Shown: positions 25,419-34,755 of the stretch, one piece after another
Layout: the number at the start of each line of letters is the position of its first letter
Numbering within the stretch: position 1 is the stretch's first letter
Source of the DNA: Oceanobacillus salinisoli
GTDB taxonomy: Bacteria > Bacillota > Bacilli > Bacillales > Amphibacillaceae
NCBI RefSeq assembly: GCF_009733865.1
Contig: NZ_WOFB01000018.1
Span: 62,001 to 126,000, forward strand
Direction of reading: 5' to 3'
DNA: 64,000 nt
Position numbers and translations under genes: made by a program
The notes under the pieces: model-generated
The model's input: the letters and a program-made list of their open reading frames with translations, nothing else
What the model was told of the DNA's origin: nothing
Database searches by the model: none

Positions 25419-26091
25419 TATAAACAATAAAATGCGGCATTTAATCACCAAATTAAACCCGCGCTCGGTTGTTTCTGAGCAGTATCGTACGATTCGAACA
25501 AATTTGCAATTTTCTTCTGTTGATGAAGAACTGCAAACCATTATGGTGACCTCATCAGGGCCATCTGAAGGAAAATCGATGACGACTGCGAACTTAGCCA
25601 TTGTATATGCGCAACAAGGGAAAAAGGTGTTGCTCGTAGATGGAGATTTACGTAAACCAACTGTTCATTACACGTTTCGTTTAGATAACCTAAGGGGAAT
25701 GAGTAATGTGCTTTTCGGTGAATCTTCCTTAACGGACACCGTTGTGCCAACAGATGTAGAAAATTTGGATGTGATTTCGTGTGGACCGATTCCGCCGAAT
25801 CCTTCTGAACTTTTGGCTTCAAAGAAAATGCTACAGATGGTTGAAGAGGCTCGCCAGGCTTATGACATTATTTTATTTGATACACCACCCGTATTAGCAG
25901 TAACAGATGCGCAAATTTTGTCGAATATATGTGATGGTGCGATTCTTGTCGTGCGCAGTAAGCAGACGGAAATAGAGGCGGCACAAAAGTCGATTGAAGC
26001 GTTACGTTCGGTAAATGCGAAAATTCTAGGTACCGTATTGAACGGTAAGGATCGAAAAGAAGCAAATTATTACTACTATTATGGAAACTAA
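25393..26091 (+). CDS. ptkA: Bacterial tyrosine kinase (BY-kinase, YwqD/EpsB-like)
   Basis: A 232-residue cytoplasmic kinase that works with the membrane modulator upstream. Walker A SGPSEGKSMTT lies near residues 54-64, Walker A' is LLVDGDLRKP, and Walker B is IILFDTPP. A C-terminal tyrosine cluster of five Tyr sits at residues 226-230, just before the end; these are the usual autophosphorylation sites. The kinase controls polymerisation and export and can phosphorylate UDP-sugar dehydrogenases, two kinds of which are encoded in this window. AAGGGGTGG lies before the ATG, within the preceding gene. A terminator-like hairpin separates it from the phosphatase gene. Confidence 0.92.
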   Translation: MVRRKKQSNINNKMRHLITKLNPRSVVSEQYRTIRTNLQFSSVDEELQTIMVTSSGPSEGKSMTTANLAIVYAQQGKKVLLVDGDLRKPTVHYTFRLDNLRGMSNVLFGESSLTDTVVPTDVENLDVISCGPIPPNPSELLASKKMLQMVEEARQAYDIILFDTPPVLAVTDAQILSNICDGAILVVRSKQTEIEAAQKSIEALRSVNAKILGTVLNGKDRKEANYYYYYGN

Positions 26092-26100
26092 AAAAGAAGA

Positions 26101-26132
26101 GGCCCTAAATTCCTGTGATTTAGGGCCTTTTT
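26101..26132 (+). terminator. Terminator or attenuator between kinase and phosphatase genes
   Basis: A perfect 10-bp stem, GGCCCTAAAT with ATTTAGGGCC, has a 7-nt loop and five T residues, 9 bp after the kinase stop. Since the phosphatase has no clear promoter of its own, partial readthrough is likely. Confidence 0.85.
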
Positions 26133-26162
26133 GACACTATATAAAAAGGTGAGTTGTGAACA

Positions 26163-26930
26163 ATGATTGATATTCATTCCCATATTTTACCAGGAATCGA
26201 TGATGGTGCCAAAACGATGGAAGACTCGATTTCCATGGCAAAAGCAGCTGTGGATCAGGGGATTCGCACGATAATCGCTACCCCACATCATCGTAATGGC
26301 AAGTATGAAAATTACAAATTAGATATTTTGCGGCAAACAGAAGAGTTGAATGCCAGTTTAGTGGAGCATGATATCCCGCTTACGGTACTTCCTGGGCAGG
26401 AAACAAGGCTTCACGGTGATATGATAGATGAATTAAACCATGAGCTTTCGTTAACACTAACAAATAATACCAATTACCTGTTTGTGGAGCTCCCTTCAGG
26501 ACATGTACCAAGGTATGCCAAGCAGATGTTGTTTGAATTACAACTTGAGGGATATCAGCCGATTATCGTTCATCCGGAGCGCAATAAAGAAATCATCGAA
26601 CATCCATCCTTGCTTTATCAATTTACGGAAAAGGGTGTATTGACTCAGGTGACGGCAGCAAGTGTCATTGGGAAGTTTGGGAAAAATATTCAAAAATTCT
26701 CCCATCAATTGATAGAGTCGAATCAGGTACACTTTATAGCTTCGGACGCTCATAATACGACAACTAGAGGTTTTTGTATGGTTGAAGCTTACGAGGAGAT
26801 TGAAAAGCAGCATGGTATGGAAGTAAGGTATATGTTTATGGAAAATACAGAGCTGTTGATACAAGGTGATTCGGTAAACCGTTTTGAACCGGTGCCAATC
26901 AAGAAGAAAAAATTCCTAGGATTATTTTAG
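26163..26930 (+). CDS. ptpZ: PHP-type protein-tyrosine phosphatase (YwqE/CpsB-like)
   Basis: A 255-residue metal-dependent phosphatase of the PHP superfamily that removes phosphate from the BY-kinase and its targets. Metal ligands are visible in MIDIHSHILPGIDDG at the N-terminus, ATPHHRNG, GQETRLHGD, IVHPERNKE and IASDAHN. Length and motif order match YwqE/CpsB/Wzb-replacement phosphatases of Firmicutes. The kinase, modulator and phosphatase form the usual control unit at the head of a Wzy-dependent polysaccharide locus. AAAGGTGA lies 11 nt before the ATG. Manganese dependence is family knowledge, not visible here. Confidence 0.92.
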   Translation: MIDIHSHILPGIDDGAKTMEDSISMAKAAVDQGIRTIIATPHHRNGKYENYKLDILRQTEELNASLVEHDIPLTVLPGQETRLHGDMIDELNHELSLTLTNNTNYLFVELPSGHVPRYAKQMLFELQLEGYQPIIVHPERNKEIIEHPSLLYQFTEKGVLTQVTAASVIGKFGKNIQKFSHQLIESNQVHFIASDAHNTTTRGFCMVEAYEEIEKQHGMEVRYMFMENTELLIQGDSVNRFEPVPIKKKKFLGLF

Positions 26931-26990
26931 ATACCTCACGAAGGACATCTCTATTAAAGATATGTATGAATCAGGAGGTAACGCAGAAAT

Positions 26991-27596
26991 ATGATTGATG
27001 TTGTCGTAGTAGAGAATCGTCAGTTATTTTTGGACGGGACGATTGCGCTACTGGAGAAGGAAGATGATATACAAGTTGTTGGTAAAGCGATGAATTATGA
27101 ACAGGCTGTCCAACAAATTCAAGAAAAACATGTTGATGTCGTGGTCGTTGATACGGATATGCCTGTCGATGATGGCTTTAAAACGATTACTTTTATAAAA
27201 AAGAACTTTCCCCATATGAAAATTCTTGTCCTAACAGCTGTTATGTATGAAGAGCAAGTACTAAGAGCGTTATGTAATGGGGTGGATGGCTATTTAATAA
27301 GCAGTCAGTTTGCTGGGAAATTAGCCCCAAGGATTCGTGAAATTATTTTTGGTGAGACGTTTTTTTCTGGTGATGTTGCCAGGCGTTTGGAAATGCATGG
27401 TTATCAATTGACGAAACGGGAAATTGATATTGCCTATCTGTTGCTGCAAAAATATACGAATCAGCAAATTTCCAATAAACTATATATTAGTTAAGGAACG
27501 GTAAAAAATTATATTAGTGAGATTTATAATAAGCTAAAAATACGAAGTCGCCCTGATGCTATGAAACACCTAAGAGAAATTATGGAAAAAATGTAA
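26991..27596 (+). pseudogene. LuxR-type response regulator interrupted by an in-frame TAA
   Basis: The frame opens at ATG 26991 (AGGAGGT upstream) and encodes a receiver domain with Asp54 in VVVVDTDMP, then a LuxR-type HTH start LTKREIDIAYLLLQKYTNQQ. A TAA at 27492-27494 stops it at residue 167, inside the HTH. The same frame then continues without fault through GTVKNYISEIYNKLKIRS to a second TAA at 27594-27596. A normal family member would read ISEGTVKNY, so one GAA-to-TAA change explains the break. The truncated form lacks the recognition helix and should not bind DNA. The receiver also lacks the usual lysine late in the domain (GYLISS). Confidence 0.88.
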
Positions 27597-27723
27597 GAAA
27601 TATTACAAAAAGGTTACATAATATGACTTATTTTACCCCAAGTCACTATGAACCATTACTAATTTTTTTATACTATATGAAAGTAAACTATAAAAAGATA
27701 TAAGTAGATGGGGCTATAGGGGT

Positions 27724-28413
27724 ATGACTAGTATAATTTATGTGTGTAATGAATATTCCTTGGAAGAAGATTTGAACGAATTGTTTGATCAGGAAGCTGA
27801 TATGAGATTACTCGCATCAATCTGTTTTAAGGGAGATATGTTAACGATTATTGCGGGTTTAAGACCGGATGTAATCATGATGGATATAGATGAGCTATCC
27901 CTTCAGGAAACTTCAGAGGCATTGGCAAACCTTCGAATGATTTTGGAGAGGGTGTCTATTATTCTTCTTTCGTCAACGAAGTACAACATGACTCAGTTAC
28001 TGAAATTTGGAATGGATTATTTACTTGTGAAAGGGCGGGAATTAAACGATGAATTAGTTGATACGATTCGACTGCTAGAATCAAAACAGATCGCCTTAAC
28101 GAGTGAAGACACAACGGAATTTATTGAAAAGCTTTTGGCTGAAGGCTCTATGAATTATGACCTTTTCTATCAATCGTTATTGTCCAAGCAATTTACAAGG
28201 CGTGAAATTGATGTTGCCTACTATGTGAAAAAGGGACTGAAAAATGGGGAGATAGGAGAAATCTTACAGTTATCCACTGGTACGATAAAGATCCACGTAA
28301 GTAAAATTTATAAGAAACTTAACATGAATGGCCGGCAAAATGTGATAAACTATTTAAATAAATTGATGTCGGGAGATTTATTGTTAAACCCACAATCACA
28401 GCTACATAACTAA
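27724..28413 (+). CDS. LuxR-type response regulator
   Basis: A 229-residue transcription factor. Residues ~1-115 are receiver-like, with Asp54 in VIMMDIDELS and a lysine in DYLLVKG; the first acidic site is weak (NEYS). Residues ~155-215 are a LuxR-type HTH: FTRREIDVAYYVKKGLKNGEIGEILQLSTGTIKIHVSKIYKKL, in which all helices are intact. It is a paralogue of the broken regulator 128 bp upstream and may have taken over its job. No histidine kinase lies in the window, so the signal is unknown. Its place between the kinase/phosphatase unit and the biosynthesis genes suggests control of exopolysaccharide expression. Confidence 0.85.
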   Translation: MTSIIYVCNEYSLEEDLNELFDQEADMRLLASICFKGDMLTIIAGLRPDVIMMDIDELSLQETSEALANLRMILERVSIILLSSTKYNMTQLLKFGMDYLLVKGRELNDELVDTIRLLESKQIALTSEDTTEFIEKLLAEGSMNYDLFYQSLLSKQFTRREIDVAYYVKKGLKNGEIGEILQLSTGTIKIHVSKIYKKLNMNGRQNVINYLNKLMSGDLLLNPQSQLHN

Positions 28414-28552
28414 ACTATTTTTTTAAAAATTATATAGTGCAAAAGGACGATATTTTGTTATGTGATTGTAACAATAGGATAATAGAATCGTTTATTTGGA
28501 AAATAAGCAATTCAAACATTTATGTAAAAATAAAATGGAAGGAATGTGGCTT

Positions 28553-30379
28553 ATGTCTTACCGGAAAAGAGTTGCATTACTAATCGTACTGGACTCATTA
28601 ATTGTAAGTACAGCAATATTTATCGCCTCGTGGATTGTGTATCCAACAATAGAAGTTGTTACTATGGCTCCTGTTGTTATTAGCGCGATTGCACTTTTAC
28701 TTTTTCATCATATTTTTGCTTTATACTATAAGCTGTACAACAAAGTGTGGTCCTATGCCAGTGTTGGAGAATTAAAAGCGATTGTTAAGGCAGTGACACT
28801 TACGGTTGCAGCGACAGCGGTTGTGCAATTTCTATTTAATGACTTCTCGATTTATCGCCGTGCTTTAATTGTAACCTGGCTGCTTCATATCATCTTAATC
28901 GGTGGTTCCCGCTTTATGTGGCGGGTTTTCCGAGATCGTTATATCAAAGCGGCTTCCAATCGCAAGCGTACGTTAATTGTTGGCGCTGGTGCAGCAGGTG
29001 CGATGATCGCCCGTCAGTTGCAAAATGAACATGGCAATGCTGAGTTATCTCCGGTTGCTTTTGTGGACGATGATGACAATAAGCAGAAAATGCAATTATA
29101 CAATCTTCCGGTAGAAGGTACGGTCAAGGATATTCCCGATGTTGTGAAAAAGTATCGGATTGAACATATCGTGATTGCGATTCCTTCCCTAAGAAATGGG
29201 GAGCTGACTAAAATTGTCGAGGAATGCAATAAGACGAATGCCCAGGTGAAGATGATTCCGAAAATCGAGGACTTAATGACTGGAAGGGTGAATGTACAGC
29301 ATTTAAAAAATGTTGAAGTGGAAGATTTACTTGGTCGTGAGCCTGTTAAATTGGATATCCATGCGATTAGTGAATATGTAACTGGAAGCACCGTCATGGT
29401 TACGGGAGCAGGTGGTTCGATTGGTTCTGAGATTTGCCGGCAATTGATGAAATTTGCACCTTCGAAAATTCTCTTGGTTGGTCATGGAGAATACAGCATT
29501 TATAATATTGATATGGAATTAAAAGGGAAATACAAGGATGCAAATATGGAAATAGTTCCGATTATCGGGGATGTACAGGACCGGGAGCGGATCTTTGATA
29601 TCGTAGAAGAACATAAGCCAAGAATTATTTATCATGCTGCTGCACATAAACATGTTCCTCTCATGGAATACAATCCCCATGAAGCTGTGAAAAACAATGT
29701 GATTGGTACGAGAAATGTCGCAGAAGCTGCCGATTCGTTTTGTGTACAAACCTTCGTTATGGTATCGACGGATAAAGCCGTCAACCCGACGAATGTCATG
29801 GGTGCAACCAAACGTCTGGCAGAGATGGTGGTCCAGGATATGGCACAGCGCAGCAAGACGAAATTTGTTGCGGTACGATTCGGAAATGTGCTTGGCAGCC
29901 GTGGCAGTGTGATACCATTGTTTAAAAAGCAAATTGAAAATGGTGGGCCAGTTACGGTTACTCATCCAGACATGACACGTTATTTTATGACAATTCCAGA
30001 AGCGTCACGCCTTGTGATTCAGGCAGGGACCCTTGCAAAAGGTGGGGAAATCTTTGTGTTGGATATGGGTGAGCCGGTGAAAATTGTCGATTTAGCAAGA
30101 AACCTTATTAAACTATCGGGGTATACGGAAGAAGAGATTCCGATTGCCTTCTCGGGTATTCGTCCTGGGGAGAAAATGTTTGAGGAAATCCTTAATGAAG
30201 ATGAGGTTCTGCCCGGAGAGGTATATGAGAAGATTTATGTTGGACGAACTGTGGCCGTTGATTCTACGATGATTATGGAATTGATTGGTAAACTAGATTC
30301 GTATGATAAGGTCGGATTGAAGGAAGCACTAATGAATATTGTATACAAAGAGCGGGAAGAGCTTTTGCTTAAGGCGTAG
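28553..30379 (+). CDS. epsC: UDP-GlcNAc 4,6-dehydratase, membrane-bound (EpsC/CapD/PglF type)
   Basis: A ~608-residue protein. ATG 28553 is chosen because GGAAGGAA lies 8 nt upstream; the frame is open to TTG 28496. Four membrane helices occupy ~1-125. A first nucleotide-binding motif, [12 protein letters not shown], lies near 143, and a catalytic SDR domain starts near 285 with [11 protein letters not shown]. The active site has [17 protein letters not shown], with Met in place of the SDR tyrosine and the usual Lys, typical of this dehydratase family. It makes the UDP-4-keto-6-deoxy sugar that the aminotransferase at 32.1 kb would aminate, the start of a bacillosamine-type pathway. Confidence 0.92.
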   Translation: MSYRKRVALLIVLDSLIVSTAIFIASWIVYPTIEVVTMAPVVISAIALLLFHHIFALYYKLYNKVWSYASVGELKAIVKAVTLTVAATAVVQFLFNDFSIYRRALIVTWLLHIILIGGSRFMWRVFRDRYIKAASNRKRTLIVGAGAAGAMIARQLQNEHGNAELSPVAFVDDDDNKQKMQLYNLPVEGTVKDIPDVVKKYRIEHIVIAIPSLRNGELTKIVEECNKTNAQVKMIPKIEDLMTGRVNVQHLKNVEVEDLLGREPVKLDIHAISEYVTGSTVMVTGAGGSIGSEICRQLMKFAPSKILLVGHGEYSIYNIDMELKGKYKDANMEIVPIIGDVQDRERIFDIVEEHKPRIIYHAAAHKHVPLMEYNPHEAVKNNVIGTRNVAEAADSFCVQTFVMVSTDKAVNPTNVMGATKRLAEMVVQDMAQRSKTKFVAVRFGNVLGSRGSVIPLFKKQIENGGPVTVTHPDMTRYFMTIPEASRLVIQAGTLAKGGEIFVLDMGEPVKIVDLARNLIKLSGYTEEEIPIAFSGIRPGEKMFEEILNEDEVLPGEVYEKIYVGRTVAVDSTMIMELIGKLDSYDKVGLKEALMNIVYKEREELLLKA

Positions 30380-30417
30380 TTGATCTTTTTGTTGTTTTAA
30401 AAATGGGGGTATACGTG

Positions 30418-31299
30418 ATGAAAACTATAAAAAAAGCAATCATTCCAGCAGCAGGATTAGGGACAAGGTTTTTACCGGCAACGAAGGCAATGCCTAAGGA
30501 AATGTTGCCGATTGTGGATCGACCAACGATTGAATATATTGTGGAAGAAGCGATGGAGTCTGGTATTGAAGATATTATTATTGTAACTGGTAAAGGGAAG
30601 CGTGCGATTGAGGATCACTTCGATCATAATTTTGAATTGGAAGATAATCTTGTGAAAAAAGAGAAGTTTGAGATGCTGGAAAAAGTGAATCAGGCTTCCA
30701 ATGTGGATATTCATTATATCCGTCAGAAAGAACCTAAAGGATTGGGGCATGCAGTTTGGTGTGCACGGAAGTTTATTGGGGATGAGCCGTTTGCGGTTCT
30801 TTTGGGTGATGATATTGTAAAGGCGGAAAAACCAGGATTAAGACAGTTGATTGATGAGTTTGAAGCTACACAATCTTCGATTGTTGGTGTACAAAAAGTT
30901 CCTATGGATGAGACGCATCGGTATGGGATTGTGGATCCTGTTCGTTCGGAGGGCAGAAGGTATAAGGTCAGCAAGTTTGTTGAGAAACCGGCAAAAGGAA
31001 CAGCTCCTTCGGACCTGGCTATTATGGGGCGTTATGTGTTTACTCCGGAAATTTTTAGCTTCCTAGATAAGCAGCAAATTGGTGCTGGTGGGGAGATTCA
31101 GTTGACGGATGCGATACAGATGTTGAATGAGGTTCAGGATGTGTATGCATATGATTTTGAGGGTAAGCGATATGACGTTGGGGAGAAGCTTGGGTTTGTG
31201 AAGACGACGGTGGATTTGGCTTTGGAGAATGAGGAGATTAGGGATGAGCTTTATAAGTATTTAGAGGGGAAATTGGAAGAAATTAGGCTGAATGTGTAG
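30418..31299 (+). CDS. galU: UTP-glucose-1-phosphate uridylyltransferase
   Basis: A 293-residue cytosolic enzyme making UDP-glucose from UTP and glucose 1-phosphate. The start ATG 30418 follows GGGGGT by 7 nt. The N-terminal signature [20 protein letters not shown] binds nucleotide; VEKP and GRYVF motifs follow. Length fits Bacillus GalU/GtaB. UDP-glucose can feed this exopolysaccharide, glucosylated teichoic acids and glycolipids. The last third of the gene is strikingly rich in G-ending codons, a skew that continues into the following noncoding stretch. No terminator is visible after the stop. Confidence 0.94.
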   Translation: MKTIKKAIIPAAGLGTRFLPATKAMPKEMLPIVDRPTIEYIVEEAMESGIEDIIIVTGKGKRAIEDHFDHNFELEDNLVKKEKFEMLEKVNQASNVDIHYIRQKEPKGLGHAVWCARKFIGDEPFAVLLGDDIVKAEKPGLRQLIDEFEATQSSIVGVQKVPMDETHRYGIVDPVRSEGRRYKVSKFVEKPAKGTAPSDLAIMGRYVFTPEIFSFLDKQQIGAGGEIQLTDAIQMLNEVQDVYAYDFEGKRYDVGEKLGFVKTTVDLALENEEIRDELYKYLEGKLEEIRLNV

Positions 31300-32145
31300 T
31301 TGGAAGTTGTGTTAGTATTGTTGTGGGTGGTTGTAGAGGGGTGTCGAATTTTGGCTTCATGTAAAAATACTATTATTGGAGATTCGTTTTGACGTTCTTC
31401 GAACTTCTGTTTTTAGGTTCGTATGAGAGTAATTTCTCTCTTCGAGCTTATGGATTTAAAATTTATAGGTGATGTCTCCTTACCTTTATCAATGGAGGTA
31501 CTCGGCTGTGCTGTGGGTTGAAATAGACCTTAGACACTTGTTGTCAGTAGTGTGGCGTGAGGTGGGGTTGGATGCCCTGTTTTATTAATTATCTCTTTAA
31601 TATTGGTAGCTGTATGATTAAAAGGTTATGTGCAATTCTATTTTTAGTGTTGAGGCGAGGGGTGCTGTAAGTTATGTGGATGGATCTGTTCGTTGTAGTA
31701 AGCATTCTGTTGGTGATGAGCACGAGGAGGAAGAAGAGGTTCCGTTTTTATCATTTTTGTAGGTTAGATGAGAATGGTTATGAATCGTGTTATACATCGG
31801 TTTCCCATTTTGAATTGTGATTGAATGGTGTTGGGTAACTGACTATCGTAGTTAGGTAGAAAATTGGAAACCTTTCGGGATAAGGGTTTGAGGCGTTTTT
31901 AGTGAGAAATATAGATTGATTGAATGGTATATATGATAGGAAGAAACATGGTTTAGGATGATAAATGCAAGAACATCTATTTCGTATTTACTTGGTAGAT
32001 TGAATAGATATTACGAGGTGGCTATTAGTAGTAGATAACAATTTTAGTGGTTTAGTAGTTGGTTGGAGTAATAGTTATTTTGAAGATTCCAAGGAAGTCC
32101 TAATCTACTAAAATATTAACTTAACGATGGAAGGAAGTCTATAGG
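31300..32145 (+). other. 846-bp stretch without an established gene, G/T-rich and C-poor
   Basis: No ORF above 60 codons occurs on either strand. The plus strand is strongly G/T-rich and poor in C for about the first 500 bp. Hairpin-forming pieces are present (AAACCTTTCGGGATAAGGG at 31870-31888), but I cannot match them to a named riboswitch or antiterminator. One candidate 48-codon ORF is listed separately. It could be a long leader of the downstream genes or a decayed gene. Confidence 0.5.
31674..31820 (+). CDS. Possible 48-residue membrane peptide
   Basis: ATG 31674, with GAGGGGTG about 10 nt upstream, opens 48 codons. A hydrophobic stretch, LFVVVSILLVMS, is followed by a basic TRRKKRFRF turn and a polar tail ending at TGA 31820. 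This is the order expected for a single-pass small membrane protein with a cytoplasmic C-terminus. It stands alone in an otherwise ORF-free gap. Chance occurrence cannot be excluded, and I recognise no family. Confidence 0.3.
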   Translation: MWMDLFVVVSILLVMSTRRKKRFRFYHFCRLDENGYESCYTSVSHFEL

Positions 32146-33276
32146 ATGGAGACAACAAAAATGAACGAAAGAGTTTTTCTTTCATCACCCCATATGAGTG
32201 ATGAAGGTTATGAAATGGAATATGTAAAGGAAGCATTTGATACAAACTGGATCGCACCTCTTGGAGAAAACGTAAATGGATTTGAAAGAGAACTAGCAGA
32301 AAAAGTTGGCTCTAAAGCTGCAGCAGCACTTTCTTCTGGTACCGCAGCTATTCACTTAGCATTGAGAGCTGCAGGAGTTGGAGAAGGTGATATCGTGTTT
32401 TGTCCAACACTAACATTCTCAGCAACCGCCAACCCAATTATTTATCAAAATGCTATTCCGGTTTTTATAGATAGCGATTATGAAACGTGGAATATGAGCC
32501 CAAAAGCATTAGAAGAAGCATTTGAAAAGTACCCAGAAGTAAAGGCAGTCATTGTTGTACATTTATATGGCTTATCCGCAGATATGGATAAGATAATGGA
32601 GGTCTGTAAGAAACATAATGTTGCGGTTATAGAAGATGCTGCTGAGTCTTTAGGTACTTACTATAAAGGTAAGCATACAGGGACTTTTGGAGATTACGGC
32701 ATCTTCTCTTTTAATGGAAATAAGATTATCACTACTTCTGGTGGTGGAATGCTAGTTTCTAATAATGAAGAAAAAGTTGCTAAGGTAAGATTCTGGGCAA
32801 CTCAGTCCAGAGATCAAGCTAGGTACTATCAGCATAGCGAATTAGGTTTTAACTATCGTATGAGTAATGTTGTAGCTGGGATTGGAAGAGGTCAGCTCAA
32901 GGTTTTGAATCAAAGAGTAGAGAAGAAAAGATATATCTTTGAATTTTATAAGAGAGAACTTGGTAACCTTGATGGAGTTGACTTCATGCCTGTTAATGAT
33001 TGGGATGAACCAAACTATTGGTTGAGTTCTTTGACACTAAGAGGGAAGGTTAGACCAATTGACGTTATGGGAGCTCTTGAAAAAGAGAATATTGAATCAA
33101 GGCCAATCTGGAAGCCAATGCATTTGCAGCCGTACTTTGAGAAATATGACTTTGTTGGTACAGATATTTCTGAAAAGTTATTTGAGAATGGTGTGTGTTT
33201 GCCATCTGATACGAAAATGACAGATGAAGATTTGGGAAGAGTTGTAACGATTATTAAAGGGTTGTGGTTGAAGTAA
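32146..33276 (+). CDS. epsN: DegT/DnrJ/EryC1 aminotransferase (EpsN/PglE-like)
   Basis: A 376-residue PLP enzyme. The Schiff-base lysine is Lys193 in FSFNGNKIITTSGGGML. ALSSGTAAIHLAL, EDAAESLGTYYKG and GFNYRMSNVVAGIGRGQL are the other cofactor and dimer motifs of sugar aminotransferases. It is expected to transfer an amino group from glutamate to C4 of the UDP-4-keto-6-deoxy-GlcNAc made by EpsC, giving UDP-4-amino-4,6-dideoxy-GlcNAc. It opens the run of biosynthesis genes after the 846-bp gap. The next gene overlaps its stop as TAATG, so translation is coupled. The sugar assignment rests on family and context. Confidence 0.9.
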   Translation: METTKMNERVFLSSPHMSDEGYEMEYVKEAFDTNWIAPLGENVNGFERELAEKVGSKAAAALSSGTAAIHLALRAAGVGEGDIVFCPTLTFSATANPIIYQNAIPVFIDSDYETWNMSPKALEEAFEKYPEVKAVIVVHLYGLSADMDKIMEVCKKHNVAVIEDAAESLGTYYKGKHTGTFGDYGIFSFNGNKIITTSGGGMLVSNNEEKVAKVRFWATQSRDQARYYQHSELGFNYRMSNVVAGIGRGQLKVLNQRVEKKRYIFEFYKRELGNLDGVDFMPVNDWDEPNYWLSSLTLRGKVRPIDVMGALEKENIESRPIWKPMHLQPYFEKYDFVGTDISEKLFENGVCLPSDTKMTDEDLGRVVTIIKGLWLK

Positions 33277-33911
33277 TGAATAATTCTAAAGGCGGTATTT
33301 ATAAAAGTTATATAAAAAGGCTAATGGATTTCATACTTTCTTTGATAGCAATTATTGTGCTTAGTCCAGTTTTTATAACAGTAGCTTTTCTCGTCAGAGT
33401 TAAGTTAGGTAGTCCGGTACTGTTTAAACAAAAAAGACCTGGGCTTAATGAGAAGACTTTTATGATGTATAAATTTAGATCAATGACTGATGAAAGGGAT
33501 GAGAATGGGGAGTTGCTTCCTGACAGTGTTCGGTTAACGAAGTTTGGAAGATTTTTGCGTTCCACGTCGCTTGATGAACTCCCAGAACTTTTTAATATTC
33601 TTAAAGGAGATATGTCAATTATTGGTCCTAGACCATTGTTGGTTCAGTATCTACCTCTCTATAATGAGCATCAAAAACGACGCCATGATGTTAGACCAGG
33701 TTTATCTGGTTTAGCTCAGGTAAACGGTAGGAATGCTATTAGTTGGGAAGAGAAGTTTAATCTAGATGTGGAATATGTGGATAGTGTTAGCTTTACTAGC
33801 GATTGGAAGATTATATTCCTAACTATAAAAAAAGTTTTTGTTAGAGAAGGTATTAATCAAGAAGAACAAGCAACAGTCCAATACTTTACAAGGAACTCGG
33901 AGGATATGTAA
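33276..33911 (+). CDS. epsL: Initiating phosphoglycosyltransferase (EpsL/PglC type)
   Basis: A 211-residue monotopic membrane enzyme that transfers a sugar 1-phosphate from its UDP-sugar to undecaprenyl phosphate. The start ATG overlaps the previous stop (TAATG). One N-terminal hydrophobic segment (~16-40) is followed by VLFKQKRPG, MYKFRSM, SLDELPELFNILKGDMS and IGPRPLL, the core motifs of the bacterial sugar-transferase family. VRPGLSGLAQVNGRN follows. PglC and EpsL act on diacetylbacillosamine; here the preferred sugar may be an N-formyl variant, judging from the next gene. This step starts the repeat unit on the lipid carrier. Confidence 0.92.
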   Translation: MNNSKGGIYKSYIKRLMDFILSLIAIIVLSPVFITVAFLVRVKLGSPVLFKQKRPGLNEKTFMMYKFRSMTDERDENGELLPDSVRLTKFGRFLRSTSLDELPELFNILKGDMSIIGPRPLLVQYLPLYNEHQKRRHDVRPGLSGLAQVNGRNAISWEEKFNLDVEYVDSVSFTSDWKIIFLTIKKVFVREGINQEEQATVQYFTRNSEDM

Positions 33912-34676
33912 ATGAGAATTATTTTTATGGGAAGAAAGAAATATTCTGCAGAATTATTAGAATGGACAATGTCTCAGGGGATTGAAATAGTGGCTGTTGT
34001 AACGGATTCACACTTTTCAAATTCTCCAACAGCCCAAAAAGCATCTGAACTAAAGATACCTGTGATTTCTATGGAAGAAGCTGAAGAAATTCTTAATGAA
34101 TCGAACCATAATATCGATTTAGTAGTTTCTTATTTATTTTGGAGAAAGATTAAAGAGCCATTAATTAGCGGCCCGAAATATGGCTGTATTAATTTCCATC
34201 CAGCTATTCTACCTGATTGGAGAGGTACAGCTGGGTATAATATAGCTATCTTAAATAAGCTTAATGAATGGGGAGCTACTGCTCATTATGTGGATAGTGA
34301 AATCGACACCGGAAATATTATCCGTACTTTTAAGTTTAATTTTGACTATCGGATTGAAACTGCAGCAACTCTAGAAAAGAAGACTCAAGAAATTCAAGTT
34401 GAACTATTTAAAAGTGTTATTTTAGATGTAATGTCCAATGGTAGACTTGAATCTATAAAACAAGAAAATAATCAAGGTGTATATATATCCAGATCTGAAA
34501 TGGAAGAAATGAAGAAAATTAATATGGAAGAAGATGACATTGATTTAAAGATTAGGGCATTTTGGTTTCCGCCTTATAACGGAGCGTATATTGAGGTTAA
34601 AGGAGAGAAATACACCTTAATAAATGAATTTATCCTTAAACAGTTAAAAGATAAGGATAGTACTTCAAATGCTTAG
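33912..34676 (+). CDS. Sugar N-formyltransferase
   Basis: A 254-residue protein with the formyltransferase fold of methionyl-tRNA and ArnA formyltransferases. The catalytic trio is visible as Asn94 and His96 in NFHPAILPDWRG and Asp132 in SEIDTGNI; the spacing of 2 and 36 residues equals that of Asn102, His104 and Asp140 in ArnA. The donor would be N10-formyltetrahydrofolate. It starts right after the epsL stop, with CGGAGGA in the end of epsL. In B. subtilis the matching slot is filled by the acetyltransferase EpsM. So it probably formylates the 4-amino group made by EpsN. It lacks the long C-terminal tRNA-binding domain of Fmt. Confidence 0.85.
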   Translation: MRIIFMGRKKYSAELLEWTMSQGIEIVAVVTDSHFSNSPTAQKASELKIPVISMEEAEEILNESNHNIDLVVSYLFWRKIKEPLISGPKYGCINFHPAILPDWRGTAGYNIAILNKLNEWGATAHYVDSEIDTGNIIRTFKFNFDYRIETAATLEKKTQEIQVELFKSVILDVMSNGRLESIKQENNQGVYISRSEMEEMKKINMEEDDIDLKIRAFWFPPYNGAYIEVKGEKYTLINEFILKQLKDKDSTSNA

Positions 34677-34755
34677 TAAAAGAGAGAATTCACTTTATTT
34701 ATCAAATTGAAATTGTTTTGTTACAGAAGAAGAGTTTCAACGAGGAGAGTCTTAA

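Noticed and set aside
31300-32145. EAR element or other named exopolysaccharide leader RNA
   Set aside because: Position is suggestive, but I could not match a conserved core, so it is reported only as an unexplained gap.
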